64,000 bases of DNA, from the NCBI GenBank assembly GCA_034440635.1, contig JAOTON010001596.1, forward strand, positions 1,258,501 to 1,322,500, given 5' to 3'. Position numbers and translations under genes: made by a program. Positions 46,295-57,446 of this stretch are shown piece by piece (within the stretch, counting starts at the first letter, position 1; every line of letters starts with the position of its first letter). The notes below the pieces were generated by a model. That model was not told the DNA's origin. It worked only from the letters and a program-made list of their open reading frames with translations, and did no database searches. This DNA comes from Lepas anatifera (taxonomy: Eukaryota > Arthropoda > Thecostraca > Lepadidae).

Positions 46295-46477
46295 GCACGA
46301 AACCAACAATAGGGAGCGGCGCAGCCGCTCCAGAAAGTAGGTCGTATCGCCTCACGTCCTTTCAGATTCGAAGCGAACGAAACACACCGGAACGTTGGTT
46401 TCAACTCGGTGGTGGGATTTAAAGCATGGAAGCAATCGTCTGGAATTTAGCGAATGTAGAAATCCGCTAAAAGCACT

Positions 46478-47046
46478 GGGACAGGAAGCATATCTCCTCA
46501 GTTCTGAACAAGGAGACAAATTCAAACTCACTAAAGGCACTGACTGGGACAGGAGGCATATCTTCTCAGTTCTGAACAAGGAGGCAAATTCAAACTCACT
46601 AAAGGCACTGGAACAGGGGGCATATCTTCTCAGTTCTGAACAAGGAGGCAAATTCAAACTCACTAAAGGCACTGGGACAGGAGGCATATCTCCTCAGTTC
46701 TGAACAAGGAGGCAAATTCAAACTCACTAAAGGCACTGGGACAGGAAGCATATCTCCTCAGTTTTGAACAAGGAGGCAAATTCAAACTCACTAAAGGCAC
46801 TGGGACAGGAGGCATATCTTCTCATTTCTGAACAAGGAGGCAAATTCAAACTCACTAAAGGCACTGGGACAGGAGGCATATCTTCTCAGTTCTGAACAAG
46901 GAGGCAAATTCAAACTCACTAAAGGCACTGGGACAGGAGGCATATCTGCTCAGTTCTGAACAAGGAGGCAAATTCAAACTCACTAAAGGCACTGAGACAG
47001 GAAGCATATCTCCTCAGTTCTGAACAAGGAGGCAAATTCAAACTCA
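46478..47046. repeat. 64-bp minisatellite, about 9 units
   Basis: Unit landmarks in order are GGGACAGGAGGCATATCT, TCAGTTCTGAACAAGGAGGC and AAATTCAAACTCACTAAAGG, repeated with few differences (for example TCTTCTC or TCTCCTC). Low divergence points to recent expansion. The frames across it are artefacts. Confidence 0.95.
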
Positions 47047-47916
47047 CACTAAATTCGGAGCGTGCCAGCGGATTGGGACTCGATTTAATAGATTGGGACT
47101 AGATTAAGACTTCGTTTTAATTAAGCAGCTTGTGTGGCGTTGCCAGCATCCCAGAAAAGAGTGCGGTAGCCGACTTCCGAGAAGCCTGGGAGAGGCTGGA
47201 ACCTGGAACACGTCAGCTTGTCCTCATGGAGATCAATAACCACACACCACGGCCAGGGCGACATTGGTGGTATGATAATACGAATTTTAGACAGCCAAAC
47301 GGTGGCGTTGACTGTGCAGATCCATAACCATGGCTATGAGCAAAAACCAGCATCATTATTAAAATGACATAAACATAGATTCCATTGGAAAATGCAAAAA
47401 TCTGACGAAGCAGCTGTCAAATTTCGCTACATTTAACACTCGCTGTAACTGAAATTAACCATTTTTCACACCTCCACCTCGTTCGCAGTACGGAGAAAAA
47501 CACAAAAAGAACAAGTCACAACAAGGAAAGCGGGGTTTTTAAGGAGCTCACACCAATGTTGAGTCCTCCCCACGTTGTTGGCGGGCCGTTCTCTAGGTGC
47601 TTGGTGGCTAAACTCCAGCACCCCAAAAATCCAATAAGAAATGCGTAAACACTAAATCTAGTTTGTTTATATACAACCCCTAACCCAGTTACTTTTCTTG
47701 TATTATTGCAACTGTCACATCCCGTTTAAAAAGCTATCAGGAACACTTTCGGTCATCTTTGAAAGGAAACATTAGATCTCCACTCTGTATGATGCAAATT
47801 GCTTTATCTTGTGTGAAATTTAAGGTTAGAAACACTGCCAGTTCCTCCTGACTATGTTTTACTGGGACTGACATCATGTCATCAGGTGTATTCATACCTC
47901 AAGCAAAAGCAAGCCA

Positions 47917-47919
<3 letters not shown>

Positions 47920-47990
<71 letters not shown>
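47920..47990. repeat. TA microsatellite, left of the inverted-repeat Penelope-like element
   Basis: About 35 TA units, with a shorter run at 48001-48019 after CAGATAAATA. It lies just outside the left arm that begins at 48050. Confidence 0.97.
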
Positions 47991-47994
<4 letters not shown>

Positions 47995-48049
47995 TAAATA
48001 TTATATATATATATATATTAGTGTATTTGGTAAGTAGTTTTTCTTTAAT

Positions 48050-48590
48050 GCAGGTATTATTAAAAATCACAGCTTCCTTGGCATTAATTAGTTTCTTGTG
48101 CGTCGCTTCGAGTTAGCGGATAAGGCTTCGTTCGTTGTCGTTATATTTATAAAGAATTGTACAAAATGACATCTATTGACGTTTCACCTTCCATAAGGCA
48201 TCTTCATGAATACAAATGATATGCAGTTACATTTTACAAGTATAGACTAGATAACATATTTTTAGTTTCGATACGGTACAAAGCACATTTTAATTTCTTC
48301 GCTGACATTTTTTTAAATTGAACACTGGTCGGAAAACAATCGAATGATTCATCACATAACACGTTCACTAGATATTAGTGCACCTACTCCGGAAAAAACC
48401 ATCAAGTGAAACACACAACAATATGAAACATATCTCATAACTCAGCTAAACATGAATGGAAATATAAAGCTTAGCTGAACCCTTCCTAATCTAAAGTGTT
48501 TTGTCATAAAGTGCCAGTGTTGTGGATTGTTTTGTCTGGATGTTGATGATGGGTGATGTGTTTCTGATGATAACTGTTTCTAGTGTGGTG
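48050..48590 (+). repeat. Left inverted arm of the Penelope-like element
   Basis: Starts GCAGGTATTATTAAAAATCA and ends TAGTGTGGTG. It carries a GAAA-containing ribozyme-like hairpin on the minus strand at 48168-48208. The 31 bases after it (48591-48621) also match, in reverse complement, 51599-51629. Confidence 0.95.
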
Positions 48591-49384
48591 CACTGTAAAA
48601 ATTTGTACACCGTTGGTGCAAGCACAGACGGCTATCAGGTGTCAAGAAATCATAGCAGCACCATGTTGTCGGGATGTTCCGAGTCATGTGGTATGCTTGG
48701 TGCTATCCCTGGCTTTAAAAGGCACAGCTACGCCCCATATATCTATCGGGAGTAAGGCCGCACCCTTCACCCGACCAGCATCAACGAAGATTCACAAGAG
48801 TGCAGGCGAGATCGCTTAGAAGTGCAACTTAAAACGCTCGAGTTGTATCGTGAACTATTATAATCGATCACCTAAAAGCGAGGCGTGTAACGTTGCACTT
48901 TTAAGGGTGCAACGCGGCACGGTTAGGCTCACGCGCGCCGTCGGTTTTACTGCACGTGCACCACTTCCGCACGCGTCTCCCACTTTGGTTCAGGACGCGA
49001 CACGGAGAGGATGGGCTCTGAGCTATACTACTATTGTTTTTTCGATCAGTTATTGATTAGGGCTTAACAACACAAGCTCACACCCTGTTGTAGGATTCTG
49101 GGTGCCGGATCATCGATTTATTTAGTGGAGCTGCTTGGACTTAAGCCTTGTCACCTTACTGAGCAAGAGAGCCCAGCACCACCGAGTAATTTTGGCCTTT
49201 TACCTGCCAAGTAACCACGAGGACATTGGCAGGTATTCTGCCTTACCAAGACGAGGAAATAAGGTAAGGCAACCTGAACCTATGGTACTTGACCACCAAC
49301 ACCGTGGCGTTGCATGAAAATAATTGACTCTGAATTACCTACCTTCCTCAATTGTTTAGATGGTCTTACCAGGACGGTCTTCAC

Positions 49385-49530
49385 CAGTGGCGGATCTGGA
49401 TTGGGTTGTTTGAGGGAGGGGGTGGAAAATCGTCCCATGTCGTGATAAAACTTTTTGAAAAAATCGGGCAAATAGTGTGGTTTTCAGGGAGATCGCCTCG
49501 CTCCCCTGGATCGGCCAGAGGTCATTACGG
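49385..49530 (+). mobile_element. Fragment of a hAT-type MITE
   Basis: CAGTGGCGGATCTGGATTGG is the family's left terminus, followed by a GGGAGGGGG-rich stretch. No matching right end or target duplication was found; CCTGGATCGGCC at about 49507 may be a decayed inner end. Confidence 0.4.
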
Positions 49531-51234
49531 GTTTGAGTGGACGGGGGAGGGTGGGGCTCATGCACGTTTTGAAAAAATAGCTGATAGAAAACTATGCATT
49601 CCTCAACAAACAAAAAGAAAATATTTTTGGGTGGGCTATTATTTTTTCCTGCTTCTTTTCCTACAAAGAGCGATCAAGCATCTGGTGCCCATGCTGCTTC
49701 GTGGCATTCCCGAAAGGCCTCAGCGCATACGCAGATCCAGGGGGCGTGGGGGCACGTGAGAACTTCAAAAATATTTACAACAAACTACAATACATTGGGA
49801 AGACTGGGTATGGTTGCATCACGGATTGAATGATTCTATGCAGTGCATTTTTCTCAAACTTTAACTGGGGACCGCAGAAGGAAAGGGGCAATATCAGGAC
49901 TCAAGGGGGTATGTTTCATTAGTAGAAAGGGGACTTTTGGCTCTTGCTGTGCACAATAATTCCTGCTGCATGCGCATTTTCGTAATGTCACCATTGTCGT
50001 ATACATCACGGCTAATGAAGGTCACTTCTATCCCCAGCTGCCCTTACACTTCTTGGCATATCATACCATGCTCAAAGTGTATGCATTTCTCCCAATCCCC
50101 TCCCTCTACCTGAAATTCTGAACAAGCTGCCTCAAACCAGCAAATTTACCAAAGGGCTGCCCTCCCCAGATCTCGTCAAACCTGTAATAGTTTGCAATCT
50201 AGAATTTAAGCTCCCCAACCATCTGGTCAAGTCTCCTGATATATGCTGCAGATTGGTTAAACGAACCAAAATAGGGCACAGACACACGCACACATTGATG
50301 CCATGCTGAGATATTATGTTCAAACATAATGTTATTAGCTCTTTGCCCCCCCCCCAGTTTAGATACTTAGCCCCTATCCTCATGGCATTGTATGGAAATA
50401 AATGCTTTAGAAAAACCCTTTGCACCTTCCAGTGCTGGGCACGCGATCCAAAAATAAGTGGTTTGCTATCGCTATTCCGCGATAGAAAATGACGTTCCGC
50501 GATCTTGGAATATTTGTTTAAGTTTAAATCAAAATTCAGCAATTTTTATTCGGGATCTGTATTATGTTTGTGGTTGGGTCCTTCATTATTCTGGATATCT
50601 ATTTTACCTCACTTGTTCATTTATTTTAAAAAGGGGTCTTAATATGATAACTGAAATAGTACTGGTGCTTATTTTAGTTTCTTTGTTTCAGGTGGCAGCG
50701 CAAAGGCGAGGAGAGCCAAATTCCCGGTACTTCATCAGAAGTTTCCGCCCCGAAACCGCGTTGGCGCGTTGGGGGAAAAGTGGCGCTATTCCTGCATCAG
50801 CACGTCTTTGCCGGAAGGTTAACCAGGGTTTAGCGGTGGCTATTCAGGTCCACGTGGTGAAGCTGATGATGAGGCTATAGGCCAAGTGGAGGACATGCCA
50901 CGAGGCCTGCGGTGTGGTGCAGAGGCCGAATAGCAGGATAGAAACGGGCCGGATACGTGTTTGGGTTATGTGATCGGTGTGGTTGGAGTATTTGCTTCGA
51001 GTTTTGTCGTAATATCGCTAATACAAGACTGCCGTTATTTGCAGTGTTACCTCCGAGTCGTTCCATGCAAGACAGTTTCGGGAAGGTCATGTAAAGGCCT
51101 GAAATAAAACATATGGTTTTGGAAACGCGTGTGATTGTACAGCTCTTGCTTCTACCGGGAATGCTATTCCATCTCCGAATTCAGAGGTTCGTTACTTGTA
51201 ATGAATTTTAGTTCTGCAGAACAAAAATCATGGC

Positions 51235-51545
51235 CGGTGCTGGAAACAGTGCAGGTCAGCACTGGAAGTGTTACGTCACACTCTTGAGCGAACACAAACG
51301 CACGAAAGGTTGATGATACACTTCTAAGAAGCGCAGGGCAGTACTGGAGCAGTGCAACGTTACACTTCATAGGTAACCAGTAAAGTACGAAGGTTTTACG
51401 ATACACTGATAAGCAGAGCAAGCTAGCACTGAAGAAGTGCTACGTTACACTCTTTTGATCAACGGTAACGCACCAAGGTGTTCAAGGCACGGTTAAGGAG
51501 CGTCGGTACACTGGATACCAGTGCATGTTACACCCTTTAGGCGAA
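51235..51545. repeat. Degenerate 80-bp tandem repeat in the Penelope-like 3' region
   Basis: About four diverged units of 80-85 bp share GTGTTACGTCACACTC or GTGCAACGTTACACTT, then a GAACACAAACGCACGAA-like block, then GATACACTTCTAAGAAG-like sequence. It follows the RT/endonuclease frame on its 3' side (minus strand). Confidence 0.6.
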
Positions 51546-51620
51546 CGCATGTCCGTTTAAAACGTCCGTTCTCCCTCCACGCTTTAAAGGTGCGTTGTTG
51601 CACCAACGGTGTACAAATTT

Positions 51621-52530
51621 TTACAGTGTGAGTCGCCGCCGATCGTTGCAGTGTGCGATGATTTCTGCGTTGGTGGTAAGCATGTCTCTGGTGATGCTGA
51701 TGCCATGGTGTTCGTGCATGTGTTTCTTCGGTGAACCTTGTTGTATATGCATTGTGAGTCTGCGGCTGAGTGTTGTTGTTGTGTAGCCAACGTCATATAC
51801 CTCGCGGGTTTCGCAGTCCCCGGCTGTACATCGGTAGCGGTATATTACGTTGGTCTGCTTCAGTGGTGCCTGCTTGTGGGTGTTGTTCTTCATGACAAGT
51901 GTTGATGTCTTGGGGTTAGTGTAGTAGATGTTGAGGCGTATTTTCTTGTTTGGGTCAGTAGGTACTGTGTAGCGTTTCACGATGTTAGTGATTGCCTTCT
52001 CATCCGCCTTCCATGATGAAGTGAGAGTGTTCTTGTAGTGGACGGTAATACTTTCCTGCGGTGTCTGTGTGCCTTCATGCCTACGTGTCTCCGTGGTGCT
52101 TGCGGTGTCTTCGTGCAGTGTCTGCGGTGTCTGTGGATCGTTTTCCATGTAGTCATTTAACATTTTGTGTGTGACGCGATCAAAATCAGAGTTGCTGTAG
52201 CCGTTATCAACTAGAATTTTCCGCACTCTCTTTAGTTCTAGGTTAACTAACTGCCAGGAGCTGCAGTTTCTCAGCGACCTACGCACGTAGGAGCGGATGA
52301 CCCCTAGCTTATATGCATCTGAGCAGTCCCCTTCTCCATTCATACACCTGCCTAAATTTGTCGGCTTACGATAGACATCAGTTACAAACTGGCCTTCCTG
52401 CACATCGATCATAACATCAAGGAATGGCAGTTTGTTGTTGACACTCTTTTCAACTGTGAAGTTGAGTCCTGAGCTATCCTGTAGCGCTTTCAGAAGTCTA
52501 TCCAGGCATTCATCGATCGGCGGCGACTCA
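51621..52530 (-). CDS. Truncated Penelope-like RT C-terminus plus degenerate GIY-YIG
   Basis: The minus frame is open from about 52530: ESPPIDECLDRLLKAL, then GLNFTVEKS, NKLPFLDVMI (the LPFLD motif after the catalytic core), VTDVYRKPTN, a thumb region, then EVYDVGYTTTTLSRRLTMHI, a GIY-YIG-like start, ending DRRRLTL and stop. The catalytic motifs A to C are missing: the frame is cut by the arm junction at 52529. The endonuclease lacks the usual SYIGET wording (it has YDVGYT) and may be inactive. No independent start is convincing. It is very different in sequence from the element at 31243-33242, so two Penelope-like lineages are present. Confidence 0.8.
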
Positions 52531-53067
52531 CCACACTAGAAACAGTTATCATCAGAAACACATCACCCATCAGCAACATCCAGACAAAACAATCCACAAC
52601 ACTGGCACTTTATGACAAAACACTTTAGATTAGGAAGGGTTCAGCTAAGCTTTATATTTCCATTCATGTTTAGCTGAGTTATGATATGTTTCATATTGTT
52701 GTGTGTTTCACTTGATGGGGTTTTTTCCGGAGTAGGTGCACTAATATCTAGTGAACGTGTTATGTGATGAATCATTCGATTGTTTTCCGACCAGTGTTCA
52801 ATTTAAAAAATGTCAGCGAAGAGATTAAAATGTGCTTTGTACCGTATCGAAACTAAGAATATGTTATCTAGTCTATACTTGTAAAATGTAACTGCATATC
52901 ATTTGTATTCATGAAGATGCCTTATGGAAGGTGAAACGTCAATAGATGTCATTTTGTACAATTCTTTATAAATATAACGACAACGAACGAAGCCTTATCC
53001 GCCAACTCGAAGCGACGGACAAGAAACTAATTAATGCCAAGGAAGCTGTGATTTTTAATAATACCTG

Positions 53068-53068
<1 letters not shown>
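52529..53068 (-). repeat. Right inverted arm of the Penelope-like element
   Basis: Reverse complement of 48050-48590. Its inner edge joins the truncated RT frame; its outer edge joins a TA microsatellite directly. The same ribozyme-like hairpin lies at 52911-52950 on the plus strand. Confidence 0.95.

Positions 53069-53130
<62 letters not shown>
53069..53130. repeat. TA microsatellite, right of the inverted-repeat Penelope-like element
   Basis: About 31 TA units directly adjoining the right arm; unique sequence resumes with CAGAGAGTCG. Confidence 0.97.
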
Positions 53131-53134
<4 letters not shown>

Positions 53135-53906
53135 GAGTCGATTGTAATATTGTACCTTCCAAAAACACCAACGAGGGAACAAGACCAACATTCATATCAG
53201 TGAAAAAGTTGAGGCCGAATATTCGCTACCTCATATTGTCGAGTAAATGTGGAATGTCGATGTCTGAGGTAGTAAATGCTTTCAAAAGTGGCCAACGCGG
53301 CAAAATGCGCGACTGTGCCATACGACAACGGTGCGGTTCATTTTACTTTCAGGCATGAAATAATGGACCATGACGGGACCGTGTAAAACTTTGACACCAT
53401 ATAGAACACTAAGCTTCTCTTAGGATGTGTAGCCTATGAGCCACAAAGTAATAGAGTTTCGGCGGGCAGATTACAGAAGTTCTCGATGGAGGGCAAAGGC
53501 GACGGAGTGGCACTGCCTCTCCCACCTGTGCGTGTTGGTAATAACACGCATTAGGAAAAGCGATCAGTGCTCACCGGTAGAGCATGGAAACTGCATTAGA
53601 AGCAAAGCCATTCCATGACAAATCGGCTAGATAATCAAATCCGATCCCTCAGATCACACGCTAAATCTTTACCTATTTTCTTTCAAACGTGTTTTCCTTT
53701 CTATTCTGAGTAATTTTTAAATGCTGAGCAAATCCAATTTCTTGTGCATCTGTCTCCAAATTAGCGCGGTTACCAATATGAAATTTGTAAATGTTTAAAT
53801 TGTCTCTAGTATCGAGTTTCACGAACAATTCCAATTTTGAATGCACTTTTCTATATTTTACAGGTAATGCCAAATGAATTTTAAACAAGGGCACCAAGCG
53901 AACTAA

Positions 53907-54016
53907 TCTCTCTCTCTGGCTCTCTGGCTCTCTGGCTCTCTGGCTCTCTGGCTCTCTGGCTCTCTGGCTCTCTGGCTCTCTGGCTCTCTGGCTCTCTGGC
54001 TCTCTGGCTCTCTGGC
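53907..54016. repeat. CTCTCTGG octamer microsatellite
   Basis: About 12-13 perfect units of 8 bp. The frames spelling QRAREPES on minus are artefacts. Confidence 0.97.
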
Positions 54017-54164
54017 GTGCGCGATCTCTCTCCTTCCTCTCTCGCATGTTCTCTTAACTAGGCAATTTCTGACGTTCCGGAGCACAGGTCATCAATCTTC
54101 GCAACCAAACAATGAAGGAAAACCCCAGCACTTGTTCAGTATTTCCACCCAGCGAGTTCGTCGT

Positions 54165-54390
54165 TACCGACGAATTCCCGAAGGCAGCGGCCGGGCTGCG
54201 CGCCGGCAGGTCTGCGCACTGGCTCTCCGTCTGGCGCTGTTGGTTCCGCCGTGTCACGGGTCGGGGTGCGTGACTGGGCCGCACGCAGCCTCGAGCGGCA
54301 CGCCTGTGGCCGCCGACGCGACGCAGAACACAGCGTGCCGGAGGAGCGGCGGCGCCAGTCCGGCCCAGCCACGGCCCTCAGCCGATCCCT
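54165..54390. other. GC-rich block, candidate CpG island or exon
   Basis: CG-rich sequence (GAAGGCAGCGGCCGGGCTGC, CACGCAGCCTCGAGCGGCAC) lies in the inferred 27-kb intron. One plus and two minus frames are open for 76-95 codons. No splice pair in phase with the neighbouring exons was convincing, so coding status is open. Confidence 0.3.
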
Positions 54391-56394
54391 GTCTCATTCT
54401 GGGACATGAAGAAACGTAATTTTGAAATCAGCCGATGAATGTTGATAGATTTCTACTCTTCCAAGCTGTATGAGAATTGCCCGACGATATTTCAGCCAGT
54501 GAGATTAACGTTAGAGGAGAGGCGAACAGGCAAATAGGAGCAAAGCCAGAAAAAATACATCATTAAGGACCAAAATTAGGATGGGCGCATGCAGCGATGA
54601 AAATTTCGAGTTTAGCTCTTAAATAGTTCACAAAAGCCACGACTCCAATCGATACATAGCCACTATACAGCAGTTTAGTAATCCACCGGTCTGGCCACTC
54701 CTAATAAAACTTCCACAGCAGTCCTCGCAAACAGGCATTACATTTTAGACTATGCTACAGACTAAATAGTATGCCCAGATCGAGCTGGCACTTCCATAAA
54801 ATTTCGTTGCTTCACATGTCAAGAGTTTTCAGACAAATTGCTTTCCTATTCATACAGTTGTCGATTCACGTGGGTTATGCTTTTCCTGAGATCAAAAGAT
54901 AAACCGGGCGCTCATCTAATCTCCATAAAATAGCATGTGATAGTGAAGCTGGTTCATCCTCATGCTCCGTCCAATCATATTTCTGCCACAAAGCCGAATC
55001 AAATCCTGTTCCCTTTCCAGAACTGATTGAGCTTGCAGGTCAACAGCGGCGAAACCCAATTCAACCTCTACCACCGCACCTAAAATTGAGTGTCGAAAAC
55101 AGCGTTTCTATGCTTCAGTTGTTTTGCTGCAAGTGAAGGGTGTGCGTGTGTTTGTGTACTGGGAATTCACAATACCAATAATGGTTTGAAGCACAAATGG
55201 CTAATATTTCTATTATACCATGCTATATCGCCCAGCTTGGTCATCCTTGGCTGTACTGGTGTACCATGCGGGACACAGGGATAGGTGCGGCTAAAATATT
55301 TTGTTCCTATTGCCGTGGGTGAAGGTTTATGAAGCAGATGCAGGTAGACCCAAAAATCGGACTGAGCATCATAACACGAAGGATCAAGTCAGAAAATAAG
55401 AAATGGTGTATGCCGTTTTAGCTGCATGCACGGTCGCCGAAAGCCGAGTTGCCACCTTTACTTTTAGCAAGGAGTTAATCGTTCCCAATATCGCAATTTG
55501 TGTTTGCGTGCAACAACTTTTGAGCAGAAAATAACAAACCAGAAAATTATTACCTTGTGGGCTGATAGCAAAACAGACCAAACGCTCAAAATCAGCAATA
55601 TCAAGTTCATTGGGCCCATATGTTTATATACACGATTGTCGCCCAGATGACCTGTTGACCATTAAAAGGAATGTGGCACCTTTATAACATGATTTTAGCT
55701 GTGATAGCCAAGTTGTAAAGCACGCCGGAAAACCTGGTACTTAATATCTAATTTGTCTTGGAACTGAAAATTTCCGTAGAGAAAAGCTAAGAACCCACCT
55801 AAAATGTACACAAAATGTACCCAAGCAGCCGGCCACAGCTGTCAGCTGTTGGTGTGACGACATATGCTGACGTCACGGTGAGTATCAGCTAATCGAAGCC
55901 CTTGAAGCCTATTGAATATGGTAGTGGTTGCCAGATCATGACATCATCCACAGGCAGATATTCTTTCCCTAGAGGAGCATTTTAAAATCAATATATGGAG
56001 CTTATTGAACAATTTTCAGAGAAATCATGGACGGTTCCATGATTTTCGGCTAAAAGTTCCCCTAAATACACTAAATTCCAGAATTCGACCAAGGTGTCAC
56101 ATACCCTTTAATTCTAATACACCTTGGTGAGCGTGATTATACATATAAACACAAATAGGTATGAGCTATTGCAAAAATATATGTTCCATGAAAATTGTAA
56201 AATGCATCCTCAAATTGGAATTCAATTTCACAGAAGAAAATAGCGTGCTCAGAACCAAAATATTTTTGTTTTTGTATCGAGCTGGCCTGCCATTCTTCGT
56301 ATACCCTTCATTACGGGGTCAAACCACAGAAAGACGGCCGCTGCCACGTTAACTTAACCGCGCATGCTCTCTGCAATCTCGGGTGATAAATTGT
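54391..56394. other. No gene recognised
   Basis: AT-rich intronic sequence with short frames only. 47047-47919, 48622-51234 (apart from the MITE fragment), 53131-53906, 56640-57446, 58461-59724 and 61665-63489 were also read and gave no supportable gene. Confidence 0.4.
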
Positions 56395-56640
56395 GGACCT
56401 CTAGCCCACTGACCTTCATCAGGCCACGCAGAGGACAGATGGCCTCTGGCCAAACAGGTGAGGCCGTGTCTGGCCTTTGTCGCCAGATGGGCAGGGCCGG
56501 GAGCGCACATCGAACCTGTGGCGCCGTGGACGCCCTCCCAGGGGAGCTGCCCGGCGGTCTTGGCGACACAACATCGACACAGAGGTCGCAACAGAGCCGC
56601 ACCTGTCTCCCTCTCACGCCGGTCACAAACCAAATCTACA
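56395..56640. other. GC-rich block downstream of the first coding exon
   Basis: A CG-rich patch is open in both directions for 70-97 codons. A possible plus-strand donor CAG|GTGAGG lies at 56456. Nothing identifies a protein. It could be an unrelated exon or a repeat. Confidence 0.25.
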
Positions 56641-57446
56641 CTGCAGCCAATATGTAGGGATCGACCAGCTTTTGCAAATACACCACTGATGCCTGACCTA
56701 ACTTCTATTGCAGTTGAAGACGTTGCAGAAGTTCATTAGCTTCGTCATGGCAGCAGACATAAGTGGTCCCTGCGGCCCGCGTCGCCCGATGCCTATTGAC
56801 GATGGAGATGAATGTACTCTCCCGAAAATATTTTTGGAGACAGTGCATATGCGTACTTCCCGCTATATGTACTGTTGGGAGTGGCTGGCTAACCGTTTCG
56901 CGGTGAGAGTTGAGGTGTCACTAAACGTTGGCACCGTCAACTGCATTCTGATCTATTAGCTAAAAACTGAGCCCAAATAATTCCAAACCCTCGCTGCAGC
57001 AATTCAAAACTTTAGAAATAGGCGCCCCTTCGCAGCGGCGTCTCCGGTCATCAAAAATGCACACAAATATATTAAAATTGGATAGCATCAAGGTAGAAAC
57101 AAACGCCACACCACATATTATAAAATAGCTGAGAACTTATCGAACATGAACTGCAAGTGTTCTTTTTACATGGATAGTAATTCCAGATTGCTTAAAGGGA
57201 CATAAGCATAACCCCGTACCGCTGTAAGAAGGCGTAAAATACCCCTGAGGTGCGAAGACACTCCATGCGATTTCAAATAAATTGTATGTTCAGAAAACTT
57301 GGTTAGCACTGATTTTAAATATGCCACAGGACAAGACCGGATAACATTCCAGGATGCGGCTCCGGCTGACAGCAACCTAAGCTAACGAAGTGGAAACATC
57401 AAGGATCGACAAGAGCGCGATGCAAATTAAACAGAAAGACGCCTAC

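Larger units (their letters stand above)
48050..53068 (-). mobile_element. Penelope-like element with 540-bp inverted terminal arms
   Basis: Arms 48050-48590 and 52529-53068 are near-identical reverse complements, with only a handful of differences such as GTTGATGATG against GTTGCTGATG. Between them, on the minus strand, is a truncated RT and GIY-YIG ORF. Beyond both arms lie long TA microsatellites. Penelope-like elements are known to carry pseudo-LTRs in direct or inverted arrangement, so this may be one element with inverted terminal repeats, or two oppositely placed copies, the left one lacking the ORF. A decayed hAT terminus is embedded at 49385. Confidence 0.8.

Noticed and set aside
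53673..54085. QRAREPES-repeat protein frames
   Set aside because: Translation of the CTCTCTGG octamer repeat.
56640..56960. Plus-strand exon after an acceptor-like CTATTGCAG at 56712
   Set aside because: The 83-codon frame has no recognised motif, and no partner donor in phase was established.
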